DNA from: Maea johnstoni
Lineage: Eukaryota > Annelida > Polychaeta > Spionida > Magelonidae
DNA length: 64,000 bases
Direction: 5' to 3'
Assembly (NCBI GenBank): GCA_963942565.1
Contig: OZ012684.1
Location: forward strand, 71,262,749-71,326,748
Below, one piece after another: positions 10,323 through 24,200 of the stretch. The notes beneath the pieces are model-generated. The model did no database searches. It saw only the letters and a program-made list of their open reading frames with translations, and was not told the DNA's origin. Position 1 is the first letter of the stretch. The number at the start of each line of letters is the position of its first letter. Both the position numbers and the translations under genes were made by a program.

Positions 10323-11754
10323 GGGTTCAATTTAGTTCTGACACTGATGGCGCCACTAATAATGATTTCTGAAAACACCACCAGGGGTCAACTGCAGAAA
10401 ACTAAAAACTAAAAAGTTAAACATGGGGTTCCATTAGAGATGTAACAAAGTATGTTATTGACTAAGAAATTTTATATGAATACCCCATATTTCAAATAAG
10501 TTATCACATGCAAAATCAAAAATTGTGGGTGGCCATATTGCCTATTGTTTAGGTCAGCAGATTGATTGATGGACCTTTCAAACATGTAAAAAAAGCATTT
10601 TACCTTTTGCTGAGGTTCAAAAATATGGACATCCTGTGAATGAAGATAAGAAGTTTTGCGTGCTATGCTTAATTGATGTTAGCATAATTGCAATGCATGT
10701 ATTCTGACGGGGGGGGGGGGGGGGGGGTGGAAGGGGAAGGGAGGGATTCAATTTGAGACAGACCCTTTGACTTGTGATATGACTTAACACCAGTGATGAG
10801 AGCCATTCAGTACATTTCCCCTTCTGTGCTAGTCTAAATCTCAGACAGACACAGATAATTACAATTCTGATTATAAGGTTAAACAGATAAATAAAGAAGT
10901 CATTCATTATCCTTTTTCTATTTTCTGAGAATATATGTAATCCTGAAATTGGATTTTTTTTTCACATTTCCCGACCCTTTCCTATGTGTTTTACAATCAT
11001 TGTGTATGCTGAATGGTAGATTATAGACTACTTTTTTAAACTTTAAATAGTGTAGATCAACCTTATTTTCTTGTTATCTCTGGCGGGCACCCTCTGTGTG
11101 AGGTCATTATTGGCTGTTATTATTGCTTCTTCTGGCTCACCCAATCAGCACTCAGGATTTGTACCATGTGACCGGTCATCAAATCCCCATAATGCATTAA
11201 ATCTCACTCCATAATGCCCTACAAGTCTATCTAGGTCAGTCCCTGACACGATTTGACCATTGCTCATTTGTTGTTTAAAGAAAGCGGACAACTTATATAG
11301 GTACCTTTTTCTTGCATGTCACTCTCATGCTCAGTCAGTAAAATTGTGAAACAAAAATGCTTACAATAAGCACATTAAACCCAAATGATCACAACAGTGG
11401 AATCTAAAATCTGTAACACATTTTTTGAAACATTTTCAAAGGCTTATTTAAGAAGAAAAAGTTTTGAAATAAAAAATATGCGAACTTTTGTGGTCAAACT
11501 TACAATAAATAGTTCTTGGTGTGCCCACTAGATGGCTCTTTTTCACCTGGTTCCCTTTCTCTCACTCCATATCCTACTGTATATGTTGCAGTGTGGTAAG
11601 TGTGAGACAGAGTACCAATATTACTCATAGAGCCAAGGGACTAGTCTATCATGGGAGAAGCAAAAAGCTTCATAGGATTCATGGATATTTCAGATTCAAA
11701 ATTATTAAATGAGGTAATGCCATTTAGCATTATCTGTAAGTCTATGATTTAGAA

Positions 11755-11798
11755 GTCACGTTGAAATCTCTATCAATATCGAGAGATTTCAACGTGAC
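11755..11798. repeat. Perfect hairpin, 17-bp arms
   Basis: GTCACGTTGAAATCTCT and its exact reverse complement are separated by 10 bp (ATCAATATCG). It directly precedes the element at 11803 and may be part of it. Confidence 0.85.
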
Positions 11799-11802
11799 CA
11801 CG

Positions 11803-12098
11803 TGTTGGGGAGGCCACTCTCCACACAGAAATACAATCTAAGCTACGCAATTAACAATAGCGGCAAACCGATCGATTATCGATCATAATCAGTTCTTCGT
11901 ACTTTTGCAGTAATTGGGTACTAGAGGTCTGGAGCCTAATGATAAGTGATAGTCTATGACAATGATTTGCTATTAGCACCTACCTAGTTTCATAGCAAGA
12001 AAGCTGACAACTTGCCTGTTATTTAGTTCTATATTTTGCCACTAGGTGTCACCTTTCCCAATCATTATCGATTATAATTGATGATCTTCCCAACACTA
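11803..12098. mobile_element. hAT-like short element (probable)
   Basis: The left end reads GTGTTGGGGAGG and the right end TCTTCCCAACACTA, a short imperfect inverted repeat of the TAGTGTTGGGA type seen in hAT elements. Sub-terminal ATTATCGATCATAATC and ATTATCGATTATAATTG blocks also pair. I could not find a clean 8-bp target duplication. Confidence 0.4.
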
Positions 12099-12164
12099 GT
12101 GAGATCGGTATGTTCCTGGTAATAGAAATCCTTATATATATATATATGTCTTTTGTGATTTCAG

Positions 12165-12258
12165 TTGCTAGAATATGTGGAAGGCATCTGCAGGACAGAA
12201 CGTCAACATCCAGTCCAATGGAGATGATGATGACTGGGAAACTGATCCTGATTTTGTG
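12165..12258 (+). CDS. CTTN: Cortactin exon with start codon
   Basis: The acceptor is TGATTTCAG and the ATG is at 12175. It codes for 28 residues ending WETDPDFV, with the acidic DDDDW Arp2/3-binding motif. It ends in phase 0 at GTAAGT. The MWKASAG start is diagnostic of the family. Confidence 0.96.
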
Positions 12259-15200
12259 GTAAGTACAACACTCATTCTGACCATGGTTTTTGAATATCCA
12301 CAAAATGAAATATTAGGAAAAGGGAAATACATCAGTCATCAGTGTAATATTTCAGGCTTTTTAGATTTGGGGAATGTTTTGTAAGATAGGCGAGTTAACT
12401 TTTGGGAGGTATTTAAACAGGAGATTTGTGATGTTAGTCTTTCTAAAGATGTAATTTATATTATTCGAGGAAAATTAACTTACATTTGTATTAGCATCTT
12501 GACAAGATGATCTTGCCAATACTTGAGTTGATATCAAGGAGGATTGGAGTCCATCTACTTTTTAAAACATTATGCCAGAGAGCTAGATACATGGGAGAAT
12601 ATGTAGGGGACTGGTTACCATACAATCACATTAGACTCAGTTGTGCAGCGAAAGTGTTATGAAGCTGCTTGTGCTGCACCCATAGTGTAATTAGTGCTGT
12701 ACTTAGGTCATTAAGGATCAAGCTGAAGAGAATAGGGCATGCTTATTGGCAGCAAGCAGGGTAAATCAATTGATACCCTGCTGTGACTTGCAGCACAGGT
12801 TATGCAGTGAGACCTAGCGTCTTTCTATCCATGCAGATATTCATCTAAGATGAAATTCATTATTTTTTCATTTAGATAGATACTGTATTTGTCTATTTAA
12901 TTTACACTTGAAAAAAAAAAGAATTTTTAGAAAACAGCTCCAAACAGGCAACTCCTACGGAACTAATTGTACCTATTGGAGGGTAAATTTGAAGGGTGAA
13001 AATTTGTCTGTCGTCAGTAAATCTTGTGTTATATCCAAACCTGTCATGGTGATTTCATGGCATTGAAGGGACACATCCCATTTATCAACATAAACCTCTC
13101 TGCTTTGCTCCTCATTATATGCAATTCTATGTAGGTTTCTATGCACTCATTATGATACTGTGAATATAGGATTGCATAATGACTGGTGCTGGATATAGAT
13201 GAGATAAGATAACAGTGTGCCATCATTTCACTATACACTGTAAAGGCACATCAAATAAAATGGACGTTTTGGGTTTATTTTAGGATAAACAAGCCTTTGG
13301 AAACTGGGTGCCAAAAATTGGCAATTATAAAATTTTTGGACAACCTATTTTTCAAGGAAGACCACACTACACTGATTACTACCAATACCATAGATATGTA
13401 TTTGCTTATTTAATTAAGGCATCATATCCTTACAAAATACAATGGGAATATAATTGGTGGGAAAATAATTCAATTATTTGTTAGAAATAAACATTTCAGA
13501 AAATTATTCAACAAATTTCTGTGTATGTTTGGGTGATTTCTGAAGGTTAAATGACACGAACCCTGATGCCCTGCTAGATAAGACTATGTTTGGCATATTT
13601 TGGCCAGTTCATCTTTGTTGACATAATAATGAACGGGGACTTATATGGACTAATGATACTAATGAGTTTGGTAAATAATTATGCTGCAGAGCCTTAATTG
13701 GTAGGAATGTAGGAAATTTATCACTACTGTACAGAATCAATATTTGGATAACACTAACAGGCTGGTCTTTTGGGCAGTATGAGGGCCTATTAGGGAATCC
13801 TGATACTGCATGGCAAATACAGGGTATTTCCACAGCAACATTTTGTTTTGAAGTCATCTTGTTTTGCTTTCAAGAATTAGTAAGTGTTAATTAAGTTAAA
13901 ACTTGGGCAATGAATGCATTTTTTTTTTGTGAAATGTGAATTGAGCTTTTGCCTTTCTATATAAATCATCTTACTGGAAAAGCTAGTTTGTAATTTGCAT
14001 ATTGAGGTTTTGTTATGCTGAAAATGAGACATTTGTTGTGGAGGCATTTTCTTATGAAGCATGACTTAAGAGTATCATTTTCTTTTGTAGAATGATGTGA
14101 GTGAAGAAGAACAAAGATGGGGAGCTAAGACAGTGGAAGGCTCAGGAAGACAAGGAAGTGTAAAGTAAGTATGGTACATGAGCAACTCAAGCATGAAATG
14201 GGAAATGCGATAATATCTCATAATGATCATGTGATTAATTGTCCCTTTTTATTGGTGATATCTCTAATCTAATGTCGGTCATTTATAGATAACAAGCATC
14301 AGGAATTCGTCATCAAATTGCTTATGATATAAATGCATATATAATATTCACATGTTAAATATCTATTACAAAAGGCATCAAATCAAATAGTGTATACACA
14401 GGTTTATTCTTATACATTACATTTACCTTTCTATGTTGCAAATGTGAATGATGACATCACACTACATCACTCAATATTTGCAATTGTCAAGGTCTAGGCC
14501 AAATTGGGACTCTGGGTCACTGGTTAATTTGGACACCTGACTTTTCCCCAAGAAAGGTCACTGAGAGAAAATGAATACTCTCAAGCCAAGGCTGAGTGTA
14601 ATATATATGCCAGAGAAAGCATCTTATACTATATGCTTTTAGCACCCACTATGACCTATTTCACTGCCAGATATGTGTGAGAGCCTATGTTAGTGACTGC
14701 CATATAAGTATGCATTAGGAGCCTTTACTGTTTTGCTTCCTGTAACTCTATGATTCCTAGTATTTCCTGCTGGCCCTAGAGGAGTTTTTGCCTGTTCTCT
14801 ATTAGCTACATATACACACCCCAAAAATGATTAATCGGCATTAGATAAGTTAAAACAGAATGTGGATAGATAGTTACCATAAATGTGTAAACTTAAAAAA
14901 GATGTAATATCTTTATATACATGTATATCTTGGTCATCATATTGAGATGTAAAATATTCAATTATTCGATTAAAATTTACAATTAAAGAAATTCCTCACA
15001 AAAACTTTTGTGCATCCAGATAAGTTTTTTTTTTTTAGGGTTTGAGTGTCTGAATGATGCCCAGACGCCTTGCTGGCTAAGGCATTGAAGGAAAATTGAA
15101 AATTTTGTGAAAATATATACCTCTCACCTCTGGTATAAATGTATTACATGCCTCAATCACAATAATGAAGGCATTCAATAAGACATGCTTGCGTTTTTCC

Positions 15201-18200
15201 TTTTATTACTTAGCGCTGCTCTAATTTTTAAAATGATAACTTATAATTGTAATCAAGACACACAGATCAGATTCTTCAAAGGATGTTCTCTCATTAATGC
15301 CTTGACAAAAGTTGATTGGACTTTCAATACATTTGAAAATAACTTTGCAATTGAGCAGAAATTCACAAAATATCTATAGGAGAGTTGTGGATAAGATTTC
15401 AACCAACATTCCTGCTTCAAGTATTCTGTAGAATATTCTGGTCAAAATGGTATCATCAAAACAGTCCAGAGTCAGGACATATTTATGCACTTCAGGGATG
15501 AATGACTTAGGATGGGTAGTGTATGGTTTAAATGCTTATAACCTCTCCGTTTTCACTTCACATTTCAGTATCAATTCATTAAGAGAACAAGTCCAAAATG
15601 ATGACAAAAAGTTTAAGGATTCCTCTCTGGAATCCAGCCAGAAGGGGCATTATGGCTATGGAGGTAAATTTGGTGTGGAAAAGGACAGAATGGACAAGGT
15701 AAGCATTTGAATTTGAAAACTCTCCCTGAGGTCCAAAAGAGGAGTTCGGGGATATTAGTAAAAATGGACACTTTTATTGCATATCTGAAACCATATTTCT
15801 GATGTCAATTACCATGACCTTCCCCAGTTCTTACTAACCTGATATCTAAGTTATGTATTTGGAATTTCCCATGAAAAATAATGGGGTTTTGGGTTAAAGA
15901 CTATATATTAACCCATTAATGCCCACAGCATCCAAAAGCAGCCTGACAAATTTGATAGAATCTTCCAGGCAAAAGCATATTTAGTAGAATATTTTTCAGA
16001 ACAATACCAACAACAATCCTTCATATATTTTGTAAAATCATTCTTAACTCTAAAGTTATTGTCAAAAGTATCATTCATCAACTCTTTAGGTGTTAATGGG
16101 TTCAGTAGACTCAGGTAACCAGGAACCCCTCCCTTTTGCCTGGATGTTGGAGAACTGTGAGTCATCTGACTGAAACACACTCCATCCAGAATTTACAGCC
16201 CTACTATTAATATCTTTAATGTATCTGGCACTGAAAGTCATGTTATTTGTCCCTCTGAATTTCTGCTACCACTCTTGGATCTTTTAGCTGCTACTAATAA
16301 ATGCAAACTTAATCAAAATACCTGCAAAGTGTAACAGGTAGGGCTTAAAAGTGGGAGGGGCCATCAACCTATACATATAAAGAGGCAGTTTAGTGTATTT
16401 TCGTTTAGGCAATATATTCCCTACTTGTGTGATAAGCTAAATTCATTTCATCAAATACATTATAATCTGAGAAAGGTTGAATTTTAAGTGATCCCAGGTA
16501 TGAATCCCATGATGTGTGTTTCATTAACTTTCCCAAGTTTGTTGCATGTTTTGTTTTATTGAGTATTTTGAGTTACATGTTTTGAAAAACTTTTTTTTGT
16601 ACTTCATATTTCATGAAAATAGAACTTCTCAATGCTATAAGCAAAGATCTATGTTATTGAGCAAGTTCATTATTTATCATTTAAATCAACATGGTGATCA
16701 TTTATCATTATTGTCAATTCTTTGTCACCATCATCATTTTAACCATTTGATCACAACCCCTACCACCAACTGTATCTATATTAATATTGCATATGGATGG
16801 AAATAGTTTTTTGAGAAGCAAAATTGTAGTTCATTGAAGAATTTAGTAATTATATATTGATCCTTATACCTTAAAATGAATATTTACATTATTTTACTTA
16901 TTTTATGGTGAATCAGTTTAAATATATCATTTTGAAATCAAAACTACTTAATTCCGTTATTCATGCTGTCCCTGTTGGTGACAGAGAAGGGTACAGTTTT
17001 ATCAGTAATAAAGTTTATAATTTCTTAGATAGATGACAATACTAGTTTTCTTTACAAAATGATCATGAATAAACCATGACACAATATGCATCCTAAATTC
17101 ACATCATTGCCTTTATCATCACTATCAGTATTAGCACTGCATATCATTCAACATATCTTAGCGCAATCACAGTTAAGATTTGATGAAATGATACATTTGT
17201 GTTTTCATAGATATGTTGCGTGCTGTTTGTTTTAATGTTTGCAACTTGTAGGGAGATTAAAGCTTTGTTTTTACGCCATGGGCCTTTTTTGTTCAGAAAG
17301 TATTCTGCAGGCATGAACAAGCTTTTCTTTTTTCACCCTTATGGCAACACAGCACAAGGCTGTCATAGGCTGTACAGGTTTTTCAGTTCATTTACAGTAC
17401 AGTTTCAGGTTCAACAAGCACTTTACACACGGCACCTATATTTTTGATTTTGCATGGTGTTCAACTAACCTTTGACCTTGTTGGCCTTGACCCTTGACCT
17501 TTCCAGTCAGCAGTAGGAACTGAGTATAAAGAAAAGTTAGCCCAGCATGCTAGCCAAAAAGATGCAGCAAAAGGTTTTGGCGGCAAGTATGGTGTTCAAA
17601 AGGACCGTGTTGACAAAGTGAGTATAGACCACGAATGGATAGTTTGAACGTGTATTGTTTGTATTGGTTGGCTACTAATATTACAGTGAATTGCTTTTTT
17701 AGCTTTTTTAGGGAATGCAGGTCAAAATTGGTTTTCTGATGTAGCTTACCTTCACTTCCTACCTTTAATCCAAGATTCCAGATCGTTGACTGTATTAGAT
17801 CAACTACAATTTTTCTATTTGCTAATCTTTCAAAACATCAATATATTTGAAGCCATGTTTTGGCTTAGCGCCAGATCAATTTGTTATATCCTTAACCTGG
17901 GTTACAATTTTCGATTATCTGAAGTAACATCATTTGATGGAATATACAATTAGAACCAATCAAAAATCATAGCTTATTTACAAGAAGTCAGAATTTTTTG
18001 TCAAAATACCTGGCTGTTCATGGCTTTAATGGGTCGACACATGACAAAGCTGATTGTTATTATTGTTACAAATGTTATGAATGGGGTCTAAATTCTTCCC
18101 TACGACATTCCAAATGGAGGATTATCATATTTTCAGGCATCATGTTTAGTGCATGGTTTACCCTTGTGTAGCAGAAAGTTTGCAAAGTTTAATTAGGGAA

Positions 18201-21200
18201 ACCCCTAGCCACAAATTAATTTCTCATCATGTAAACTTGCTTTCAAATAGTATAAGTAAACTGCTTATTTGATTACATCTATCTTGGACAAACAGTGAAT
18301 GCAGGTTTTCCTTGGTGGTAAGAAGTCTTGATTAGTTATAGATTGTAATTGAGTGAATCATATTTTTCATGTTAGACTGCTGTAGGATATGAACACAAAG
18401 AAAAGCTCCATCAGCACGACTCACAAAAAGGTAAGACATATGTTAAGTGCCTCATCTTCTCTATTTGCCAACACACCTGGTACCTTACCTTGGGAAGTTC
18501 CAAAACAAAAAAAATGAGGCAGAAGAGGACAAAGTAGATTGTAGGTTCTTTCAATAGATACAGATATAAATATAAGTATAGATAGGAGGAAAGAGGTTCA
18601 TTCAATTTTAAAAATGATGTTTATACACATTTATGTTAAATATTGTCTCAACAAGTTTATAAGCTTATTTGAATAATTGTACAGTGAAACCTCCTAACAT
18701 GAACACCTATTCTTTGTGAACACAATATCAGGGTCTAATTTGTACGTAATGCAGGGATTGCGAAACAATCTCAGAGATTTAAACACCTGAGCACTTTTGC
18801 CCTGGTACCAAGGTGCTCTCTGTATATAAGTAACAATTTCATTTGAGCTAGAATAGCAACAGGGTAACATGCTATACAGGTAGTTTAGGATATCCATGAT
18901 CTTTTGCGCACTGGATGAAATATCAGGAACTCCTAGCGTATATAGCAGTTATTGACCACTGCTTATAGATCAGTTGAATGTCAATATTTGTAAATACAGT
19001 TAAACGCATCTAAGAGGAAGATGATTTAACACTGGCATCTTGTTCTGTTCTTTTCAGATTATGCCCAAGGATTTGGTGGCAAATATGGTGTTCAGCAAGA
19101 CAGAGTAGACAAGGTGAGTGGTATTTCCTACAATATGTATTTAGGAAAAATTGGATTTGTATGGGAAAATTGTCTTTTATAGCTGATGGGGTATGCTATA
19201 TCAAGAACACTTGATTGAACAGTCTGTTTATTTGGATTGAGACAGTCTAAAGTATTGTATAAATTGTTAATAGAATAAGACAATGATTAAATAAATTTAA
19301 TGCTGCATGAATCTGCATGAAGAAAGATAGTATGCAAAAAATACACTTTCAAGTTGAACAAGAACTGCCTTCCTAAAATCAACCCTTCTCACATGAATAG
19401 TATAACCACAGAGAGATTTGGTGTTATAATTTAGTGATGAAGTGTTATTAGGAGATATAGAGACTCTAGAGAGTACCATTTGTATTGAATATGCTCATTG
19501 CCTCTGTTTCAGTCTGCTGTTGGATTTGAGTACAAAGCTAAACTGGAACAGCATGAGTCACAGAAAGGTCAGTAAGGGCAGTGGCTAGAGAATTTTGGTT
19601 ATATTTATTCATGATTGGTTAGATTTCTCATTAGTATTTGGCGGTGCCTTTGTTGAAAAATGTATTGCGGTGCTTGGTTAAAACAGGCTCTTACATTTAG
19701 TTAAATCCCGAGTGAGTTGGTCTTTTATGTTTTTCCTACAAAAAGTACCTTGCCCTACAAATTTGAGCTAAACAAACAAACTAAACAAACTTTTTTCCAA
19801 GCTTTTAACAATAAAAGGAGCAACTGTTCATTGGTCTTCATAGGGCAATTTAAAAGATTTTTGCTTTCACTTTTCTTATAAGTTAGTGTTTGTATTACTT
19901 ACTGACATTGCCCACTTGAATAGCATAATGAATCAATCCTGTTAAAGCAAAGCTTGATTTTGTATAACTGGATGGAGGTAATATAATAGTTAACGGTTTG
20001 AGGACGTGTTTCTGTTGTATAGTTAACTCCATTAGATATAAAGGTGGCTTGATGATGTAGTTGTACTTGTTTAGATTACTCTATTGGATTTGGTGGCAAG
20101 TACGGTATCCAGCAGGATCGGCAGGATAAGTCGGCGCTGGGATGGGACCACAAGGAGCGTGTGGAAAAGCACGCCTCGCAGAGAGGTAGACGCCCGCCTA
20201 CAGCGTGCTTCCTATAGAACTCTAAACATACCATTGCATGCTTGTTGTTTACAGTTTATTCTTGTTATTCCTTAGTGGCTATGTTATGGTGGGGGTGTTG
20301 CTCCGGCTGCTTAGGACAGTTCTTTGTATTTATTTCATAATCACTTCATTTGGTGGAAGACAGTTACACCCATTCACCAAATTACGTTCAAAGATTTCAT
20401 TTCGTCCATCCAACATTTTTCAGTAGTACTTCTTAGGAAAGTTGCACAGCTACTTTGAGAATATGAATAGAGTTTTATGAAGGGCACAGTATCTGGATAG
20501 CCAATAGATACAGGAAACAGTTTTAAATTCTATTGGTTCCTGTTACTAGGTCATGAAACAAACTTGTTTGAAGAGCCCTATTTTACCTAAACCAGTGTAA
20601 ATCTAATAGATTCGTTTCAATATTCTGTACATTTCTCACGTTTTTATCCACATTATGTAACACCGAGATGAGTCAATATTGACCTAAATTTGTCAAATAC
20701 TTTTGGCACCTAACATGAAACACTCTTACTCAAAAGATACATATGTTTGTCTAGTTATAAGGACAATAATCACATAGAGTTGTGAATGTATATTTGAACT
20801 GTCATGTTTTCCATCAAATGCTGTGGTTGTTCTTTATTTAGTTCCAGAATGTTTGCTGTTTGGTGTGTGGAGTAACCCTGCTGTAGTTCTGTCAACCCAT
20901 TAAAGGGGGTGCTAGTGTACAATTAGTGTGGCAACTTGATAAAAATCTACCAAGAACAAGTGATATTTTGGAAATGATAAGTCAAAAAGAATTTCCTGGA
21001 GGGAAACAACTTCATTCAGATATTAGATACATAAAGTACTGAAAAAACTGTGAGGTTGTCACTATCTATGTTGCTTGGAAATGTTAAAAAAACTGGAGAA
21101 ATGTAAACTTGTTAAACTGAGGATTAATGCTACATGTTTTTGTATCATATAAAATTTGTAAGCTTTTTGGAACTAGTATCAATATCTTTGATGCTTCAAA

Positions 21201-24200
21201 AGGCTTTTAAATACAAGGACATATAAATTGCAATTAGTTTCATGCATGGCTTTGCACAGGTACTACAATATGTGCTACACAATTAGTGTAGAGAGAATCA
21301 GTTTTTATCACTCATGTTTACATGTATTTGAAGTCAGTCTTAGTTGGGCTGTTCAGTTGAATATAGGGTTAACCTAGTGTCACATGAAGGCAGAGGTAAT
21401 CCAAAATATTTCCTAACCTTTAAATAATTCACCAACTATAATTTGGCAAGTGCTATCATTACAAATCATACAAGAGTCACATTTTCCTTTGAAAGTAAGT
21501 TAAAGTAGGCCATTTTCAAAGTTTTCTGAAATATGGGAAAACTATGTTAAACAAAAGGCCTTTTTTACTTTTATATTCAATCAATGTTATGGTACTGTTT
21601 AATCATTTCCATGGCATGCATTTATGTTGTCAAATATGCACACATGTTGTGGGTCTTGCACAAACATTAAAATATTTCAAAAAGGGAAAGACATGGTTGC
21701 TTTATTTGGACGAAATGCCTTCGATTAACTGACTGACATTGCAGCTTTGATTGTTGTAAAAGGATAGAGAAACTGAAACTAGCGGTGGTTAGTATTAAAA
21801 GGTGTTAGAGGAGCTTTAGCATCTGACTTAAACATGCTTTTGCTTTTGCTACATATGAGGCAGTTAATATGTTTCTGGATACCATGTATGATATTATAAT
21901 GTGATATATATTGGGGAAGTTATAGTATCAGAACCACATTAACATAGAAATAAAATTCTAAATTATATTATGCTTATGTATTGAAAGGATATATGGGTCA
22001 AACTCAGTTTTCAAATGGGGTTCTATTTTATTCTTGTGTGATGCTTTTACAAGTTTGAAACTAACCTATTTCCAACACTTTCATTGTTAGAAAAAGTTTG
22101 TAAAATAGAATTAACCTATCCATACTCAAAAGTGTCCAAGAGTGATGCAATACCCAATATTGATATCAAATGGAAAAAAAGTATCATGTGATATCATATC
22201 ATAAGATGAGTATTTGGATGCATGTGAAATTTTCACAGGTGACATATGGTTTGCATCTGAGATTCTGTTTAATGTCATTATTTTTGCTATAAGTTAAATC
22301 ATATATGCTCTTTGACAAATTTATTTCTTTAACCTATTCATGCCTGCAGCAGCCAAAACTGCCTAACAATTTTGGTGATATCTTCTGAACAAAAGCAATA
22401 TTTAGAAAAAAAAGGAAAAAGGAGAATTCTTCATCAGAACTCTATCAAAAACTCTCCTTCAAACATTTGCAAATCTATGCTTAATTCAAAAGTTATTTTC
22501 AAAGGTATGACAGGTCCAGACAGATGACCCTGGTCAAGTAGATCTCCAGGCATGAATAGTTTAACAATATATCATGGAAATGATAACTGTCTAATGAAAT
22601 TTTCGAAGTTCAAAGAAAGTTGATGGGCACTTCGGGAACAAATGGATTAGTTTATTCTATGAGTTGATGCAATCTTTTTATTTCCATTTTTATTTTCATT
22701 CAATTATTAACCTTCCTGTTTTTGTTGGTTGTTTATTAACCCTTTTTCTCTTTTGTTCCATAGTATATGGAGACACAACACCGGCATGGATTAATGTTCT
22801 AACAAAATCTTTATAGGTTAACACTTTTCCAGTCAATCACTTTTGATAGTAGAAGTGACTTTTACTATGTTTGGATATTGTAGATTATGCAGCAGGTTTT
22901 GGTGGCAAATATGGTGTTCAAAAGGATAGAGTGGACAAATCTGCAGTCGACTACACACACAAAGAAAAACTAGCTCAACATGAATCACAAAAAGGTAACC
23001 ATAAATCTCTTCTAGAGGGATTTAGTTATGTATTCTTTTTCCCCTCATTGATATTTTATGTATTTGTTAGTTTGGAGTTATGCACAAATTTTCACATTAC
23101 TTAATAGGTGATTAATAGATGAAAGTTATCTTCACTGGATCTGGGCTCAATCTTTTTCATAGACATGTGTGCAAAGTGCAAATCTTCTTATTTCCACAGA
23201 TTATTCCAAAGGATTTGGTGGCAAGTATGGTGTACAGACAGACAGAAAAGATGCCTCAGCAAAGGGTTTTGAAGAAAAAACAACCCAAGAGCTACATGCT
23301 TCACAGAAAGACTTCAAAAAAGGTTTTGGTGGCAAGTTTGGTGTGGAAACAGATAATGTTGATAAGGTTTGTAGTGAGGTAGTGCCAATCCTTAATAAGA
23401 ATGGAAGCTAATTTTTTTTGATCATGTAATTTCAACATACCAATCATAGAAGTCCTATTGATTTTGATCAAAATGCAGATTTCCTTTCAGCTGAAATAAG
23501 AATAAATGCCTAGTCCTTCTAAGCTAAAATTGCCATTGTCTTAAACAGAGTATTTTGGTACTTAAATCTACAGGTTTAAACAAAGGGTGCAGAAACTCAA
23601 TTCTGCTAGAGTTATCAAGCCCAAGACTCTCCTAAATAAATCTTTTTTACGAAAAGGGAACCAGAATCACTGGAAGGTATTAGGATTTAACAAACATAGT
23701 ATGGTACCTATGACAAATCTTTAATATTTCTACACTGATGTTTTATGATTTCTTTCAGTCTGCACATGGATTTGAAGAACCAGGGAAACTACAGTCTGCC
23801 TATGAAAAGCCAAAGATCCAAGGAAGTATGTGATTTTGCAGTCTAGGCCTAATGCAATTTAGTAAGGTTTGAAAATATGGCTTTTGCAGATCACTCTCAG
23901 CCCCTGAAATGTTGGTGTAAGAGCCTGGCTGACTTTCAGAGGAGGCCTAATAATCTATCAAGCATTGTGATAATCAGGTATTCATTCAAACTGGTACAAG
24001 CATGTTTCAGAATTATTTTTTGAAAATTGATTACATGTTCAAATGATTTCTTAGTCCTCAAACATTCCCAAGGCCTGTAGTTTCTGTAATAAGGTACCTG
24101 ACTGGTCCCTAACTAAAAAATATAATTAACTTGTGTCGAATGATTTTCTTGTTTCTTTAGGTAATATTAATGCCAGGATTTAGAAGGCTCTTTGAATATA

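Noticed and set aside
11755-11798. Hairpin considered as a microRNA or terminator
   Set aside because: Arms of 17 bp with a 10-bp loop are too short and too perfect for a metazoan precursor, and intrinsic terminators do not apply here.
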